64,000 nt of DNA from Delftia tsuruhatensis (GCF_903815225.1 NZ_LR813084.1:5542001-5606000); one strand, 5' to 3'; shown: positions 53,527 to 62,674, counted from the stretch's first letter. Notes: generated by a model not told the origin, from the sequence alone. Numbers and translations are program-made.

Positions 53527-54669
53527 TCACGCCTTGGCGGGAACACCGATATCGTCGAGGGCCTTGGCGAGGTGACCCACCGTCCGGTCCACGTTGTGCC
53601 ATTTCTCCAGGCCGAACAGGCCGATGCGGAAGGTCTTGAAGTCCGGACCCTCGTCGCACTGCAGCGGCACGCCGGCCGCGGTCTGCAGGCCGGCCTCGAG
53701 GAATTTCTTGCCACTCTGGATGCCGGGGTCGGTGGTGTAGCTGACCACGACGCCGGGGGCCTTCCAGCCTTCGGCCGCCACGCTGGGAAAGCCGCGCGAC
53801 TCCAGCAGGGCGCGCACCTTGGCGCCCAGCGCGATCTGCTCGTCGCGCACCTTGGCGAAGCCGTAGGCGCGCGTCTCCAGCATCACGTCGCGCAGGCGCA
53901 CCAGGGCGTCGGTGGGCATGGTGGTGTGGTAGGCGTGCTGGCCCTTTTCGTAGCCTTCGGCGATCTGCATCCACTTCTTGAGGTCGCAGGAAAAGCTGGA
54001 GCTTTTCGTGTGCTCGATCGCTTCGCGGGCACGGGCCGAGAGCATGACCATGGCGCAGCACGGCGAGCTGCTCCAGCCCTTTTGCGGCGCGCTGATCAGC
54101 ACGTCCACGCCGGTCTTTTCCATGTCCACCCACATGGCGCCCGAGGCCACGCAGTCCAGCACGAAGAGCGCGCCCACCTCGTGCGCGGCGTCGGCCACGG
54201 TGCGCAGGTAGTCGTCGCCGAGGATGATGCCGCTGGCCGTCTCCACATGCGGCGCGAACACGACCTTGGGCTTTTCGGCGCGGATGGTGTCGGCCACTTC
54301 GCCCGCCGGGCACGGCGCCCAGGGGTCCTGGCTACCGGAGCCCTGGCGGCGCGCCTTGCAGACCACGGCGCCACCGCCGAGGCCCCCTTCCTCGAAGATC
54401 TGGGTCCAGCGGTAGCTGAACCAGCCGTTGCGCACGATCAGCACCTTCTCGCGGTTGGCGAACTGGCGCGCCACGGCCTCCATGCCGAAGGTGCCGCTGC
54501 CGGGCACCAGCACGGCCGTATGGGCGTGGTAGACCTCCTGCAGCGTGGTGAGGATGTCCTGCATCACGCCGGCGAAGCGCTTGGACATGTGGTTGAGCGC
54601 GCGGTCGGTGTAGACCACCGAGAATTCGAGCAGGCCGTCGGGATCGATATCGGGCAGAAGTCCGGGCAT
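53527..54669 (-). CDS. Class V aminotransferase (alanine-glyoxylate type)
   Basis: A 380-aa PLP enzyme. The PLP lysine is K197 in LISAPQKGWSSSP; VLVPGSGTFGMEAVARQF near residue 54 and HVETASGIILGDDY near 141 are typical of serine-glyoxylate/alanine-glyoxylate aminotransferases. It would transfer an amino group to glyoxylate. The closeness of glycolate-type oxidases elsewhere in the window is only suggestive. A GC-rich hairpin (54692-54712) lies in its leader. Confidence 0.85.
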   Translation of the reverse strand: MPGLLPDIDPDGLLEFSVVYTDRALNHMSKRFAGVMQDILTTLQEVYHAHTAVLVPGSGTFGMEAVARQFANREKVLIVRNGWFSYRWTQIFEEGGLGGGAVVCKARRQGSGSQDPWAPCPAGEVADTIRAEKPKVVFAPHVETASGIILGDDYLRTVADAAHEVGALFVLDCVASGAMWVDMEKTGVDVLISAPQKGWSSSPCCAMVMLSARAREAIEHTKSSSFSCDLKKWMQIAEGYEKGQHAYHTTMPTDALVRLRDVMLETRAYGFAKVRDEQIALGAKVRALLESRGFPSVAAEGWKAPGVVVSYTTDPGIQSGKKFLEAGLQTAAGVPLQCDEGPDFKTFRIGLFGLEKWHNVDRTVGHLAKALDDIGVPAKA

Positions 54670-54691
54670 GGGAAGGTCTCCAGAGGCAGCG

Positions 54692-54712
54692 GGGCCCGCG
54701 TCATGCGGGCCC
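54692..54712. other. Hairpin between carboxylase and aminotransferase genes
   Basis: GGGCCCGC (54692-54699) and GCGGGCCC (54705-54712) pair around a five-base loop. It lies downstream of the single-chain carboxylase stop and upstream of the aminotransferase start on the minus strand. There is no T-run, so its role (pause, leader structure) is open. Confidence 0.45.
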
Positions 54713-54772
54713 GCCGTCGTGTTCGTCGAAAAGAGGGCCAGCTTAGCATGCCGCCCGTGGCGCTTTCAGGGC

Positions 54773-57700
54773 CTACCAGGTGTCCACGAAGCCCGCCTGC
54801 GGCGGTGCGACACGGGCTCCGGCCAGGCCGCGCGCCAGCCAGGCGCGCGTGTCGGCGGGGTCGATGACGGCGTCGATCTCCAGCGTGCCGGCCATGTGCA
54901 TGGCCTCGCCGTGGGCGTACTGCTGGGCCAGCAGCCGGTCGAACAGGGCGTTGCGCTCGGATCCCTCGGGCAGGGCCTCCAGTTCCTTGCGAAAGCCCAG
55001 GCGCACGGCGCCCTCCAGGCCCATGGCGCCGAATTCGCCCGTGGGCCAGGCCACGTTGAACACGGGCGCATGGAAGCTGCCCGCCGTCATGCCCATGGCG
55101 CCCAGGCCGTAGCCCTTGCGCAGCACCACGCTGAAATACGGCACGCGCAGCTTGGCCGCCGTGACGAACAGGCGGCTGACATGGCGCACCTGGGCGGTCT
55201 TCTCGATCTCGGGGCCGACCATGAAGCCGGGCGTGTCCACCAGGCTCACGATGGGCAGGCCGTGGGCATTGCACAGCTGCATGAAGCGCGCGGCCTTGTC
55301 GGCCGCGTCGGCGTCGATGGCGCCGCCCAGGTGCGAGGGGTTGTTGGCCATCAGGCCCACGGGCCGGCCCTCGATGCGCGCCAGCGCCGTGTGGATGCCG
55401 GCGCCGAAGCCCGTGCGCAGCATCAGCAGGCTGCCTTCGTCCACGAGGTGGGCCAGGGCCGCGCGCGTGTCGTAGGCACGCAGCCGGTTCTCGGGCACCA
55501 CATGGCGCAGGGCGCGTGGGTCGGGCGCGGTCCAGTCCGTGGTGCGGCCCTGGAAGAACGACAGGTAGTGGCGCGCGGCGGCCACGGCTCCGGACTCGTC
55601 CTCGACCAGCACGTCGATCACGCCATTGGCGTGCTGCACGCTGCTGGGCCCGATCTGTTCGGGCCGGAAGACGCCCAGCCCGCCGCCCTCGATCATGGCC
55701 GGCCCGCCCATGCCGATGCAGCTGGCGCGCGTGGCGATGATCACGTCGCTGCAGCCCAGCAGGGCCGCGTTGCCCGCGAAGCAGCGGCCGTGCGTGATGC
55801 CGATCACGGGCACCTGGCCCGACAGGGCCGCATAGGCCGCGAAGGTGTGCACATGCAGGCCGGCGACCACGGGCGTGTCGGTATCGCCGGGGCGCCCGCC
55901 CCCGCCTTCTGCGAACAGCACCACGGGGAGCTTCTGCGCCAGCGCAATGCCCAGCATGCGGTCGGTCTTGGCATGGTTGCGCGCGCCCTGGGTGCCCGCC
56001 AGCACCGTGGCGTCATAGGACATGACGACGGCGCGCGAGCGCTCCTCGCCGAACTGCGCGCCGTTGATGGAGCCTATGCCCGTGACCATGCCATCGGCCG
56101 GCGTGTTGGCGATCAGGTCGTCCATGCTGCGCCGGCGCGTCTGCGCGGCAATGGCCAGCGCACCGTATTCGATGAAGCTGCCGGCGTCGCAGAGGTCGGC
56201 GATGTTCTCGCGCGCGCTGCGGCTGCCCTGGGCGTGGCGTTTGGCCATGGCCTCGGGCCGGGCGGCATCGAGCGTGAAGGCATGGCGGTCGATGACGCGC
56301 TGCAGGTCGGAGCGGATGTGATCGGGGTCCTGGGCGGCCTGCTGCGCGCGCGCGTCGGCCTGCACGCCTTCGGCGGCGGCCAGCACCAGCAGGGGCTGGT
56401 CCTGGGCCACATAGGCACCGGCCTCGGCCAGCCGTTGCGTGATGGTGCCGGCCTGCGGCGCCAGCAGTACATGCTCCATCTTCATGGCTTCGAGCACGCC
56501 CAGCTCCGCGCCTGCGGCCACGGCATCGCCCACGGCCACGCTCCACTGCACGATGCGTGCGGGCATGGGGGCCGTGATGGCGCCTTGCGGGACGGGCGCA
56601 TGGACTGCGCTGTCGTCCAGGGCTGGCGCTGCAGCTGCGGCGGCCACCAGCTCGGGCAGGGCCTCCTCGAGCCAGCGCGTGTGCACGGCCTGCGACGCCA
56701 TCTCGGGCCGCCGGGCCAGCGCCTGCAGCAGCGGCAGGTTGGTGGCCAGCCCGTCGATGCGGCATTCGTCCAGCGCGCGGCGTGCGCGGCGCAGCACATC
56801 TTCAAAGCGCGGCCCGCTGCTGTGCACGATGAGCTTGGCCAGCAGCGTGTCGTAGTGCGGCGAGGGACTGGCGCCCGCCACCGCATGCGTGTCGATGCGG
56901 ATGCCGGGCCCGGCCGGCCACTGCAGTGTGCCTATGCGCCCACTGCCGGGGCGCGACTGGCCTGCGGCATCCAGCGTCTCGGCATTGATGCGCCACTGCA
57001 TGGCATAGCCGCGCGGCGCGGGTGGCGTCCTGGCATCCAGGCCCAGTTCGCCCAGGTGGTCGCCGGCGGCCACGCGGACCTGGGCCTGCACGAGGTCGAT
57101 GCCGAAGACCTCCTCGGTGATGGTGTGCTCGACCTGCAGGCGCGGGTTGGCCTCGATGAAGACATAGGGCAGGGCGTCGGAGGCGGCATCGACCAGGAAT
57201 TCGAAGGTGCCCAGGCTCTCATAGCCGATCTCGGCCGCCATGCGCAGCGCATCGCGCGTGATGCGCTCGCGCAGCGGCTGCGCCAGGCTGGGGCTGGGAG
57301 CGATCTCCACCAGCTTCTGGAAGCGCCGCTGCAGCGTGCACTCGCGCTCGCCCAGCGCGATGGGGCCTGCGCCGCCGTCGCCCAGGATCTGCACCTCGAT
57401 ATGGCGAGCGCCCGTCATCAGCCGCTCCACGTAGACGCCGTCCACGCCGAAGGCGGCGCGTGCCTCGCTGCGGCAGCGCTCGTAGGCGGCGGGCAGGTCC
57501 TCGGCGCGCAGCACGGCGCGCATGCCGCGCCCGCCGCCGCCGCCGATGGCCTTGACCATGATGCCGCTGGCGCCCCCGGCCTGCTGCGCCTCGAAGAAGG
57601 CCTGGGCCTGCTCCAGCGTGACGGCCTCGCTGCTGCCCGGCATCAACGGCACGCCGCAGCGGCGCGCCAGATCGCGCGCGCGGGCCTTGTCGCCCAGCAG

Positions 57701-58030
57701 CGCCAGGTGCTCCGGCGTAGGGCCGATGAAGCGCAGGCCCGCATCGGCACAGGCCTGGGCGAAGCCCGCGTTCTCGCTGAGAAAGCCGTAGCCAGGGTGA
57801 ATGCCGTCGCAGCCGTGCTCGCGCGCGATGCGCAGCAGATGAGCGCCGTCAAGGTAGGCCGCAGGGCCGCTGGCGCCCAGGGCCATGGCCGCATCGGCAG
57901 CGGATACATGGGGCGCCTGCGCATCGTCTGCGGCATACACGGCCAGGCTGGGCACACCCAGCTCGCGCAGCGCGCGCACGATGCGCAGCGCGATTTCGCC
58001 ACGATTGGCAATCAGGATCTTCTGGAACAT
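54773..58030 (-). CDS. Single-chain acyl-CoA carboxylase (BC-BCCP-CT fusion)
   Basis: A 1085-aa protein carrying all three carboxylase activities. Biotin carboxylase is at about 1-450 (IANRGEIALRIVRALRELG, HPGYGFLSENAGFAQA, IGGGGGRGM, EANPRLQVEHTITEEVFGID), a biotinyl domain at about 480-550 with biotin lysine K517 in LEAMKMEHVL, and a carboxyltransferase at about 575-1085 (GGGGRPGDTDTPV, GITHGRCFAGNAALLG, SLVDTPGFMVGPE). This order is that of the single-chain long-chain acyl-CoA carboxylases rather than the usual split enzymes. The CoA ligase gene ends 16 bases upstream. Substrate unknown; the ligase suggests a fatty or aryl acid. Confidence 0.9.
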   Translation of the reverse strand: MFQKILIANRGEIALRIVRALRELGVPSLAVYAADDAQAPHVSAADAAMALGASGPAAYLDGAHLLRIAREHGCDGIHPGYGFLSENAGFAQACADAGLRFIGPTPEHLALLGDKARARDLARRCGVPLMPGSSEAVTLEQAQAFFEAQQAGGASGIMVKAIGGGGGRGMRAVLRAEDLPAAYERCRSEARAAFGVDGVYVERLMTGARHIEVQILGDGGAGPIALGERECTLQRRFQKLVEIAPSPSLAQPLRERITRDALRMAAEIGYESLGTFEFLVDAASDALPYVFIEANPRLQVEHTITEEVFGIDLVQAQVRVAAGDHLGELGLDARTPPAPRGYAMQWRINAETLDAAGQSRPGSGRIGTLQWPAGPGIRIDTHAVAGASPSPHYDTLLAKLIVHSSGPRFEDVLRRARRALDECRIDGLATNLPLLQALARRPEMASQAVHTRWLEEALPELVAAAAAAPALDDSAVHAPVPQGAITAPMPARIVQWSVAVGDAVAAGAELGVLEAMKMEHVLLAPQAGTITQRLAEAGAYVAQDQPLLVLAAAEGVQADARAQQAAQDPDHIRSDLQRVIDRHAFTLDAARPEAMAKRHAQGSRSARENIADLCDAGSFIEYGALAIAAQTRRRSMDDLIANTPADGMVTGIGSINGAQFGEERSRAVVMSYDATVLAGTQGARNHAKTDRMLGIALAQKLPVVLFAEGGGGRPGDTDTPVVAGLHVHTFAAYAALSGQVPVIGITHGRCFAGNAALLGCSDVIIATRASCIGMGGPAMIEGGGLGVFRPEQIGPSSVQHANGVIDVLVEDESGAVAAARHYLSFFQGRTTDWTAPDPRALRHVVPENRLRAYDTRAALAHLVDEGSLLMLRTGFGAGIHTALARIEGRPVGLMANNPSHLGGAIDADAADKAARFMQLCNAHGLPIVSLVDTPGFMVGPEIEKTAQVRHVSRLFVTAAKLRVPYFSVVLRKGYGLGAMGMTAGSFHAPVFNVAWPTGEFGAMGLEGAVRLGFRKELEALPEGSERNALFDRLLAQQYAHGEAMHMAGTLEIDAVIDPADTRAWLARGLAGARVAPPQAGFVDTW

Positions 58031-58046
58031 GGGACTCCGGTCTTTC

Positions 58047-59642
58047 TCATTGATCGCGCAGCAAGCGACGCAGCACTTTGCCTGCACCCGTGGCGGGCAG
58101 CGCCTCGATGAAGCGCACCTCGCGCGGCGCCTTGTAGCTGGCCATGTTCTCGCGCGACCACTGCACCAGGTCCTCGGCCGCGACCTGCTGGCCCGGTCGC
58201 GTGACGATGAAGGCGCGCACGGTCTCGCCCTTGTGCGGATCGGGCACACCGATCACGGCGGCCTGGGCCACGGCCGGGTGCTTGATGAGGATGGCCTCCA
58301 CCTCCTCGGGGAAGACGCTGTAGCCCGAGACCTTGATCATTTCCTTGAAGCGGCCGATGAAGGTCAGGTAGCCATCGGCGTCGATGCGGCCCATGTCGCC
58401 CGTGTGCACCCAGCCGTTCTTCAGGGTCCTGGCCGTGGCCTCGGGCTTGTTCCAGTAGCCCTTGAAGTTGCCGGGGCCGCGGATGGTGATCTCGCCCACC
58501 TCGCCGGCCGGCAGCGGCGCGCCGGTCTCGGGGTCGACGATGCGCACCTCGTTGCCGGGCAGCGGCTTGCCGTGCGTGCCCCAGCGGATGGCATCGCCGG
58601 GCATGGTGGTGTCCATGGTGTGGGTCTCGCTGAGGCCATAGGCCGCCTCGCTGGAGACGCAGTTCGGCGTGAAGCGCTTCCACTGCCGCGCCAACTCCTC
58701 GGTGTAGGCGATGCCGAAGCTGGTCACGGTGTTGCGGCGCAGCGCGGAAAAATCCATGCCCTCCACGCCCGGCAACTGCATCACGGCCACGTTCATGGGG
58801 GCGATGCTGTACCACCAGGTCACGCGGTAGCGCTCCAGGGCCTGGGCCACGGCCAGCGGGTCGAAGCGGTGCAGCAGCACGCAGGGGGCGCCGCTGTGCA
58901 CGGGCATGTTCACGCCCATGGACATGCCGGCGATGTGGTAGAGCGGCGCCACGGCCAGCAGCATGTCGTCGGCGTTCACGCCCGTGGCGCTGCAGGCGCC
59001 GGCCGTCTTGCTGGCCGCGTTGCCGTAGCTGAGCATGGCCCCCTTGGGCAGGCCCGTGGTGCCCGACGTATAGGTCATCAGCGATACATCGTCCATGGCG
59101 ACATCGACGGGCACGGGCTTGGCGCCGCTGTGCATGGCATCCCAGAACGATTCCACGCCCTCGGGCAGCGGCTGCACGGGGGCCTGCAGTTCGGGTGGCA
59201 GCGCCAGCGTGGGGGACTCCGGCAGCCAGTCCCCGTAGCGCACGGCCAGCACATGCCTGAGCGCCGTGCTGGCGCGCACCTTGTCCACCACGGGCAGCAG
59301 CACGTCGGCCGCGACGATCACGCGGGCCTGGAGATCGTCGAGCTGGTATTGCAGCTCATGCTCCTTGTTCAGCGGTCCGCAGGGGCAGACGATGGCGCCG
59401 ATCTTCTGGATGCCGTAGTGGGCCACGATGTACTGCGGGCAGTTGTTCATGAACAGCGCCACGGGCTCGCCCCGGCCCACGCCCAGTGCCTGCAGCCGCG
59501 CGGCAAAGGCATCGCTGGCCGCGTCCACCTCGGCCCAGCTGATGTGGCGGCCATACCAGATGTAGGCGTCGCGGTCGGGATGCTGGCGCGCGTTGCGGCG
59601 CAGGGCCTCATGCAGGGGGATGAGGGCTGGGGAATCCGCCAT
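58047..59642 (-). CDS. AMP-forming acyl-CoA synthetase
   Basis: A 531-aa ANL-family ligase with the P-loop YTSGTTGLPKGAM near residue 190, YGLSETHTMDTTMPG near 325, the hinge GRFKEMIKVSGYSVFPEEVE near 427 and catalytic lysine in TGAGKVLRRLL. It makes an acyl-CoA from an acid via an acyl-adenylate. First gene of the leftward operon with the single-chain carboxylase; the divergent TetR gene and two operator dyads lie upstream. Acid specificity unknown. Confidence 0.9.
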   Translation of the reverse strand: MADSPALIPLHEALRRNARQHPDRDAYIWYGRHISWAEVDAASDAFAARLQALGVGRGEPVALFMNNCPQYIVAHYGIQKIGAIVCPCGPLNKEHELQYQLDDLQARVIVAADVLLPVVDKVRASTALRHVLAVRYGDWLPESPTLALPPELQAPVQPLPEGVESFWDAMHSGAKPVPVDVAMDDVSLMTYTSGTTGLPKGAMLSYGNAASKTAGACSATGVNADDMLLAVAPLYHIAGMSMGVNMPVHSGAPCVLLHRFDPLAVAQALERYRVTWWYSIAPMNVAVMQLPGVEGMDFSALRRNTVTSFGIAYTEELARQWKRFTPNCVSSEAAYGLSETHTMDTTMPGDAIRWGTHGKPLPGNEVRIVDPETGAPLPAGEVGEITIRGPGNFKGYWNKPEATARTLKNGWVHTGDMGRIDADGYLTFIGRFKEMIKVSGYSVFPEEVEAILIKHPAVAQAAVIGVPDPHKGETVRAFIVTRPGQQVAAEDLVQWSRENMASYKAPREVRFIEALPATGAGKVLRRLLRDQ

Positions 59643-59730
59643 GGCTTGTCTCCTGGGTGTCTGGCCATCCCGGGACCTGTCCTAAGGGATTGCCTTGATC
59701 TGTTTTGGGGTCCAGTGGCTTGCCAATATA

Positions 59731-59742
59731 TACCCGCTGGTA
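59731..59742. promoter_or_regulatory. TetR operator dyad 1 (TACC-N4-GGTA)
   Basis: TACCCGCTGGTA, in the 160-base gap between the ligase and tetR genes. With the second copy at 59752-59763 it forms a pair spaced 21 bases centre to centre, two helical turns, as expected for two TetR dimers on one face of the DNA. Confidence 0.6.
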
Positions 59743-59751
59743 GAACATTGC

Positions 59752-59763
59752 TACCCATCGGTA
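59752..59763. promoter_or_regulatory. TetR operator dyad 2 (TACC-N4-GGTA)
   Basis: TACCCATCGGTA, same arms as dyad 1. It lies 39 bases before the tetR start, so repression would also act on the regulator and the receptor gene behind it. Confidence 0.6.
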
Positions 59764-59802
59764 TAACCACCACTGCCACCGACGCGACACGAGATTTCCC
59801 GC

Positions 59803-60510
59803 ATGCCCAAGCCCCCCGTCACACCGCGCGGCCGCCAGCGCCTTCCCACGGCCGGCTCCGACGAAAAGCGCGAACGCATCCTCAAGGCGGCCGAGGCCCT
59901 GTTCGACCGCAACGGCTATGCCAGCACCACGATGGAGCAGATCGTCCAGGCCCTGGGCGTGACCAAGCCCTTCGTCTACTACTACTTCCGCAACAAGCAG
60001 GAGATCTTCGAGACCCTGTGCTGGGCGCCCACCGAGGCCTGCTTCACGGTGCTGGACTTCGCGTCCGACGATGCGCGGCCGGCCCACGAAAAGGCCGTGG
60101 ACGGCCTGCAGCGCCTGATCGCCGCCACCATCGCCCACTATCCGGCGGCCTTCTTTCCCTACCGCGAGCCCCAAGCCTTCAGCCCCGCCTACATGAAGGC
60201 CTCGCGCACGCTGGCGCGCCAGTTCTACCGCCAGTTCTGCGCACTGCTCGAGGAAGGCCGCGCCAGCGGCCATTTCGACTTCCGCGAGACGCGCATCACC
60301 GCCCAGGCCGCCTGCAGCCTGCCGGGCTTTCTCTACAACTGGTACCGCCCCGGCGGCCGCCTGGGCACGGCCGAGATGGTGGCCGAGCTGACTGACCTCG
60401 CCAGCCGCGTGCTGGGCCTGCGCGCCGCGCCCCCCTCCCCTGCATCCCCCCCGAAAAAGATGCCTGCACGGCGCAGCCGGCCCCCGGCCGAGCCACCCAG
60501 CAAGGCCTGA
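59803..60510 (+). CDS. TetR-family regulator of the single-chain carboxylase locus
   Basis: A 235-aa TetR/AcrR protein. The HTH spans about 25-70 (KRERILKAAEALFDRNGYAS, TTMEQIVQALGVTKPFVYYY), followed by a helical ligand-binding domain and a Pro/Lys/Arg-rich tail (about 205-235). It likely represses both directions through the TACC-N4-GGTA pair, with an acyl-CoA or the substrate acid as inducer. The receptor gene follows 22 bases downstream. Confidence 0.88.
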   Translation: MPKPPVTPRGRQRLPTAGSDEKRERILKAAEALFDRNGYASTTMEQIVQALGVTKPFVYYYFRNKQEIFETLCWAPTEACFTVLDFASDDARPAHEKAVDGLQRLIAATIAHYPAAFFPYREPQAFSPAYMKASRTLARQFYRQFCALLEEGRASGHFDFRETRITAQAACSLPGFLYNWYRPGGRLGTAEMVAELTDLASRVLGLRAAPPSPASPPKKMPARRSRPPAEPPSKA

Positions 60511-60532
60511 CCCATCCTCCTGGAGACATGAC

Positions 60533-61792
60533 ATGCCCATCCGCCTTTCCCCGGCCTCTTTGGCCGCCGTCCTGCTGTGTGCCGGCAGCGCCCACGCCCA
60601 GGCCCCCGAGCCCTTCAAGATCGCCTTCATCGACCCGCTGTCCGGCCCCTTCGTGAGCACGGGAGAGCTGATGCGCGACCATGTGCAGTACGCCGTCGAG
60701 GACGTGAACGCCAAGGGCGGGCTGTTCAACGGCGCAAAGCTGCAGCTGCTGCAGTTCGACAGCAAGCTCTCGGCCCAGGAAAGCCAGGCCGCGCTGCAGG
60801 CGGCCATCGACCAGGGCGCGCGCGTGGTGGTGACGGGCGGATCGGGCTCGTCGGTGGTGGCGGCGCTGGTGCAGGCGGCCTCGCGCCACAACCAGCGCAA
60901 TCCGGGCAAGGAGGTGCTGGTGCTCAACCATTCCTCCATCGACCCCGAGCTGACAGGCAAGGCCTGCAGCTTCTGGCACTTCATGTTCGATGCCAACACC
61001 GCCATGCGCATGCAGGCGATTGCCAGCTACATCAAGACCCAGCCGGGCATCCGCAAGGTCTATCTGCTCAACCAGGACTATGCCCACGGCAAGCAGTGGG
61101 CCGCCTACGGGCGCCAGCTGGTGGGCGCGGCACGGCCCGACATCCAGTTCACGGGCGAGATGCTGCATCCCATCGGCCGGGTCAAGGACTTCGCGCCCTA
61201 TGTGGCCAAGATCAAGGAAACGGGTGCGGACTCGGTGATCACGGGCAACTGGGGCCAGGACCTGACCCTGCTGCTCAAGTCGGCCGCCGACTCGGGCTAT
61301 GACCTGCGCTACTTCAACCACAGCGCGGGCGGCATGCCGGGCACGGTGACCTCGTTCGCCCAGACCCGCATCGGCCAGCTGACCTGGGTGGCCGAATGGC
61401 ACCCGGGCCAGGCCGGCCGCCCATTGGCCGATGCCCGCGCCCAGGAATACAAGGCCCGCATGGGCAAGGACTTCCTGGCCCCGCGCATGGACCTGGTGCC
61501 GCGCATGCTGGCCGCCGCCATGGCCAAGGCCCGATCCACCGAGCCCGTGAAGATCGCGCTGGCCCTGGAGGATTTGCAGATGGACACCGTGGTCGGCCCC
61601 GTGCGCATGCGCGGCAAGGACCACCAGCTGCTGCTGCCCCAGGTGGTCAACACCATCGCCCCGGTGGACGGCAAACTGGTCAAGACCGGTTGGGAAGGCA
61701 CGAACCACGGCTTTCGCACCGATGCCGTCTACACGCCCGAGCAGGTGGAGTTGCCCACGGACTGCCAGATGAAGCGGCCGAATGCGCGCTGA
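60533..61792 (+). CDS. LivK-type ABC substrate-binding protein
   Basis: A 419-aa periplasmic binding protein with signal peptide (SLAAVLLCAGSAHAQA) and the type I fold of branched-chain amino-acid/aryl-acid receptors (FKIAFIDPLSGPFVSTGE, VVVTGGSGSSVVAALV, RKVYLLNQDYAHGKQW). No ABC permease or ATPase genes are in the window. Placement behind tetR ties it to the carboxylase and ligase, so the ligand is probably the acid they consume. Confidence 0.88.
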   Translation: MPIRLSPASLAAVLLCAGSAHAQAPEPFKIAFIDPLSGPFVSTGELMRDHVQYAVEDVNAKGGLFNGAKLQLLQFDSKLSAQESQAALQAAIDQGARVVVTGGSGSSVVAALVQAASRHNQRNPGKEVLVLNHSSIDPELTGKACSFWHFMFDANTAMRMQAIASYIKTQPGIRKVYLLNQDYAHGKQWAAYGRQLVGAARPDIQFTGEMLHPIGRVKDFAPYVAKIKETGADSVITGNWGQDLTLLLKSAADSGYDLRYFNHSAGGMPGTVTSFAQTRIGQLTWVAEWHPGQAGRPLADARAQEYKARMGKDFLAPRMDLVPRMLAAAMAKARSTEPVKIALALEDLQMDTVVGPVRMRGKDHQLLLPQVVNTIAPVDGKLVKTGWEGTNHGFRTDAVYTPEQVELPTDCQMKRPNAR

Positions 61793-61867
61793 GCGAAGAA
61801 AGAAATACTGCGGGCCGCCTTGGAATGCCTTTTCAGGGCAGACGTCTTCAACAGGCACGGCCTAACT

Positions 61868-61962
61868 CAGGGACACCGAGGAAGGGCCGCCCCGCACCGA
61901 TGGTGTCGCCGGCTGCCCGTATGCCCCCCTTCCAGGGGGAAGGCGCGCAGCGACTCAGGGGG
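61868..61962. repeat. Dispersed intergenic repeat, copy 2
   Basis: Shares CAGGGACACCGAGGAAGGGC, the following GC-rich block and the end GCGACTCAGGGGG with 41732-41818; the middle differs but again holds a small stem (CCCCC, loop TTCCA, GGGGG). The end of the repeat supplies the stop codon of yggS, so the last residue and terminator codon of that gene derive from the element. Confidence 0.85.
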
Positions 61963-62674
61963 TGACTCTTTTTCCGAAGATACCGCTGCCGACGCGCACC
62001 ATCGTGCTGCCTGCGGCCACGGCCGCCTCCAGGTCGCCCGTCATTCCCATGGACACCGTGTCGAAGCGCTCCAGCCCCGGCAGGCCGCTGGCGCGGATCT
62101 GGGCGAAGACGGCGGCGGCGCGGGCATGCACCTCGCGCTGTGCCTCGAAGCCGGGCGCATCGTCGGGAATGCTCATCACGCCGCGCAGCGCCAGGCGCGG
62201 CAGCCGCACGATGGCGGCGGCCAGCTCCAGCGCCTGCTGCGGGGCCACGCCGGCCTTGGTCTCGCCGCCATCCACGTTCAGCTGGATGCAGACCTGCAGC
62301 GGCGCCATGCCCTCGGGACGCTGGGCCGACAGGCGCTCGGCGATCTTCAGGCGGTCCACGGTCTGGGCCCAGTCGAAATGCTCGGCCACCAGGCGCGTCT
62401 TGTTGCTCTGGATGGGGCCGATGCAGTGCCACTGCAGGGCCTCGCCGCCCGGCAGGCCCATGGCGCGCACGGCGGCGATCTTTTCCACGCCCTCCTGGAT
62501 GTAGTTCTCGCCGAAGCTGCGCTGGCCGGCCAGCACGGCCTCGCGCACGGCATCGGCGCCGAAGGTCTTGGAGACGGCCAGCAACTGCACGGATGCGGCA
62601 GCCCTGCCGGACTGCCCGCAAGCCGAGGCAATCCGCTCGTGAATCTGTTGAAGCTTGTTTTCAATCGTCGTCAT
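61955..62674 (-). CDS. yggS: YggS-family PLP homeostasis protein
   Basis: A 239-aa PLPBP family protein. The PLP lysine is K36 in LLAVSKTFGADA; FGENYIQEG near residue 54, HCIGPIQSNKTR near 80 and SMGMTGDLEAAVAAGSTMVR near 205 are conserved. It has no catalysis but buffers pyridoxal 5'-phosphate. The gene is divergent from pilT with 37 bases between, a common pairing. The end overlaps a dispersed repeat. Confidence 0.93.
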   Translation of the reverse strand: MTTIENKLQQIHERIASACGQSGRAAASVQLLAVSKTFGADAVREAVLAGQRSFGENYIQEGVEKIAAVRAMGLPGGEALQWHCIGPIQSNKTRLVAEHFDWAQTVDRLKIAERLSAQRPEGMAPLQVCIQLNVDGGETKAGVAPQQALELAAAIVRLPRLALRGVMSIPDDAPGFEAQREVHARAAAVFAQIRASGLPGLERFDTVSMGMTGDLEAAVAAGSTMVRVGSGIFGKRVTP

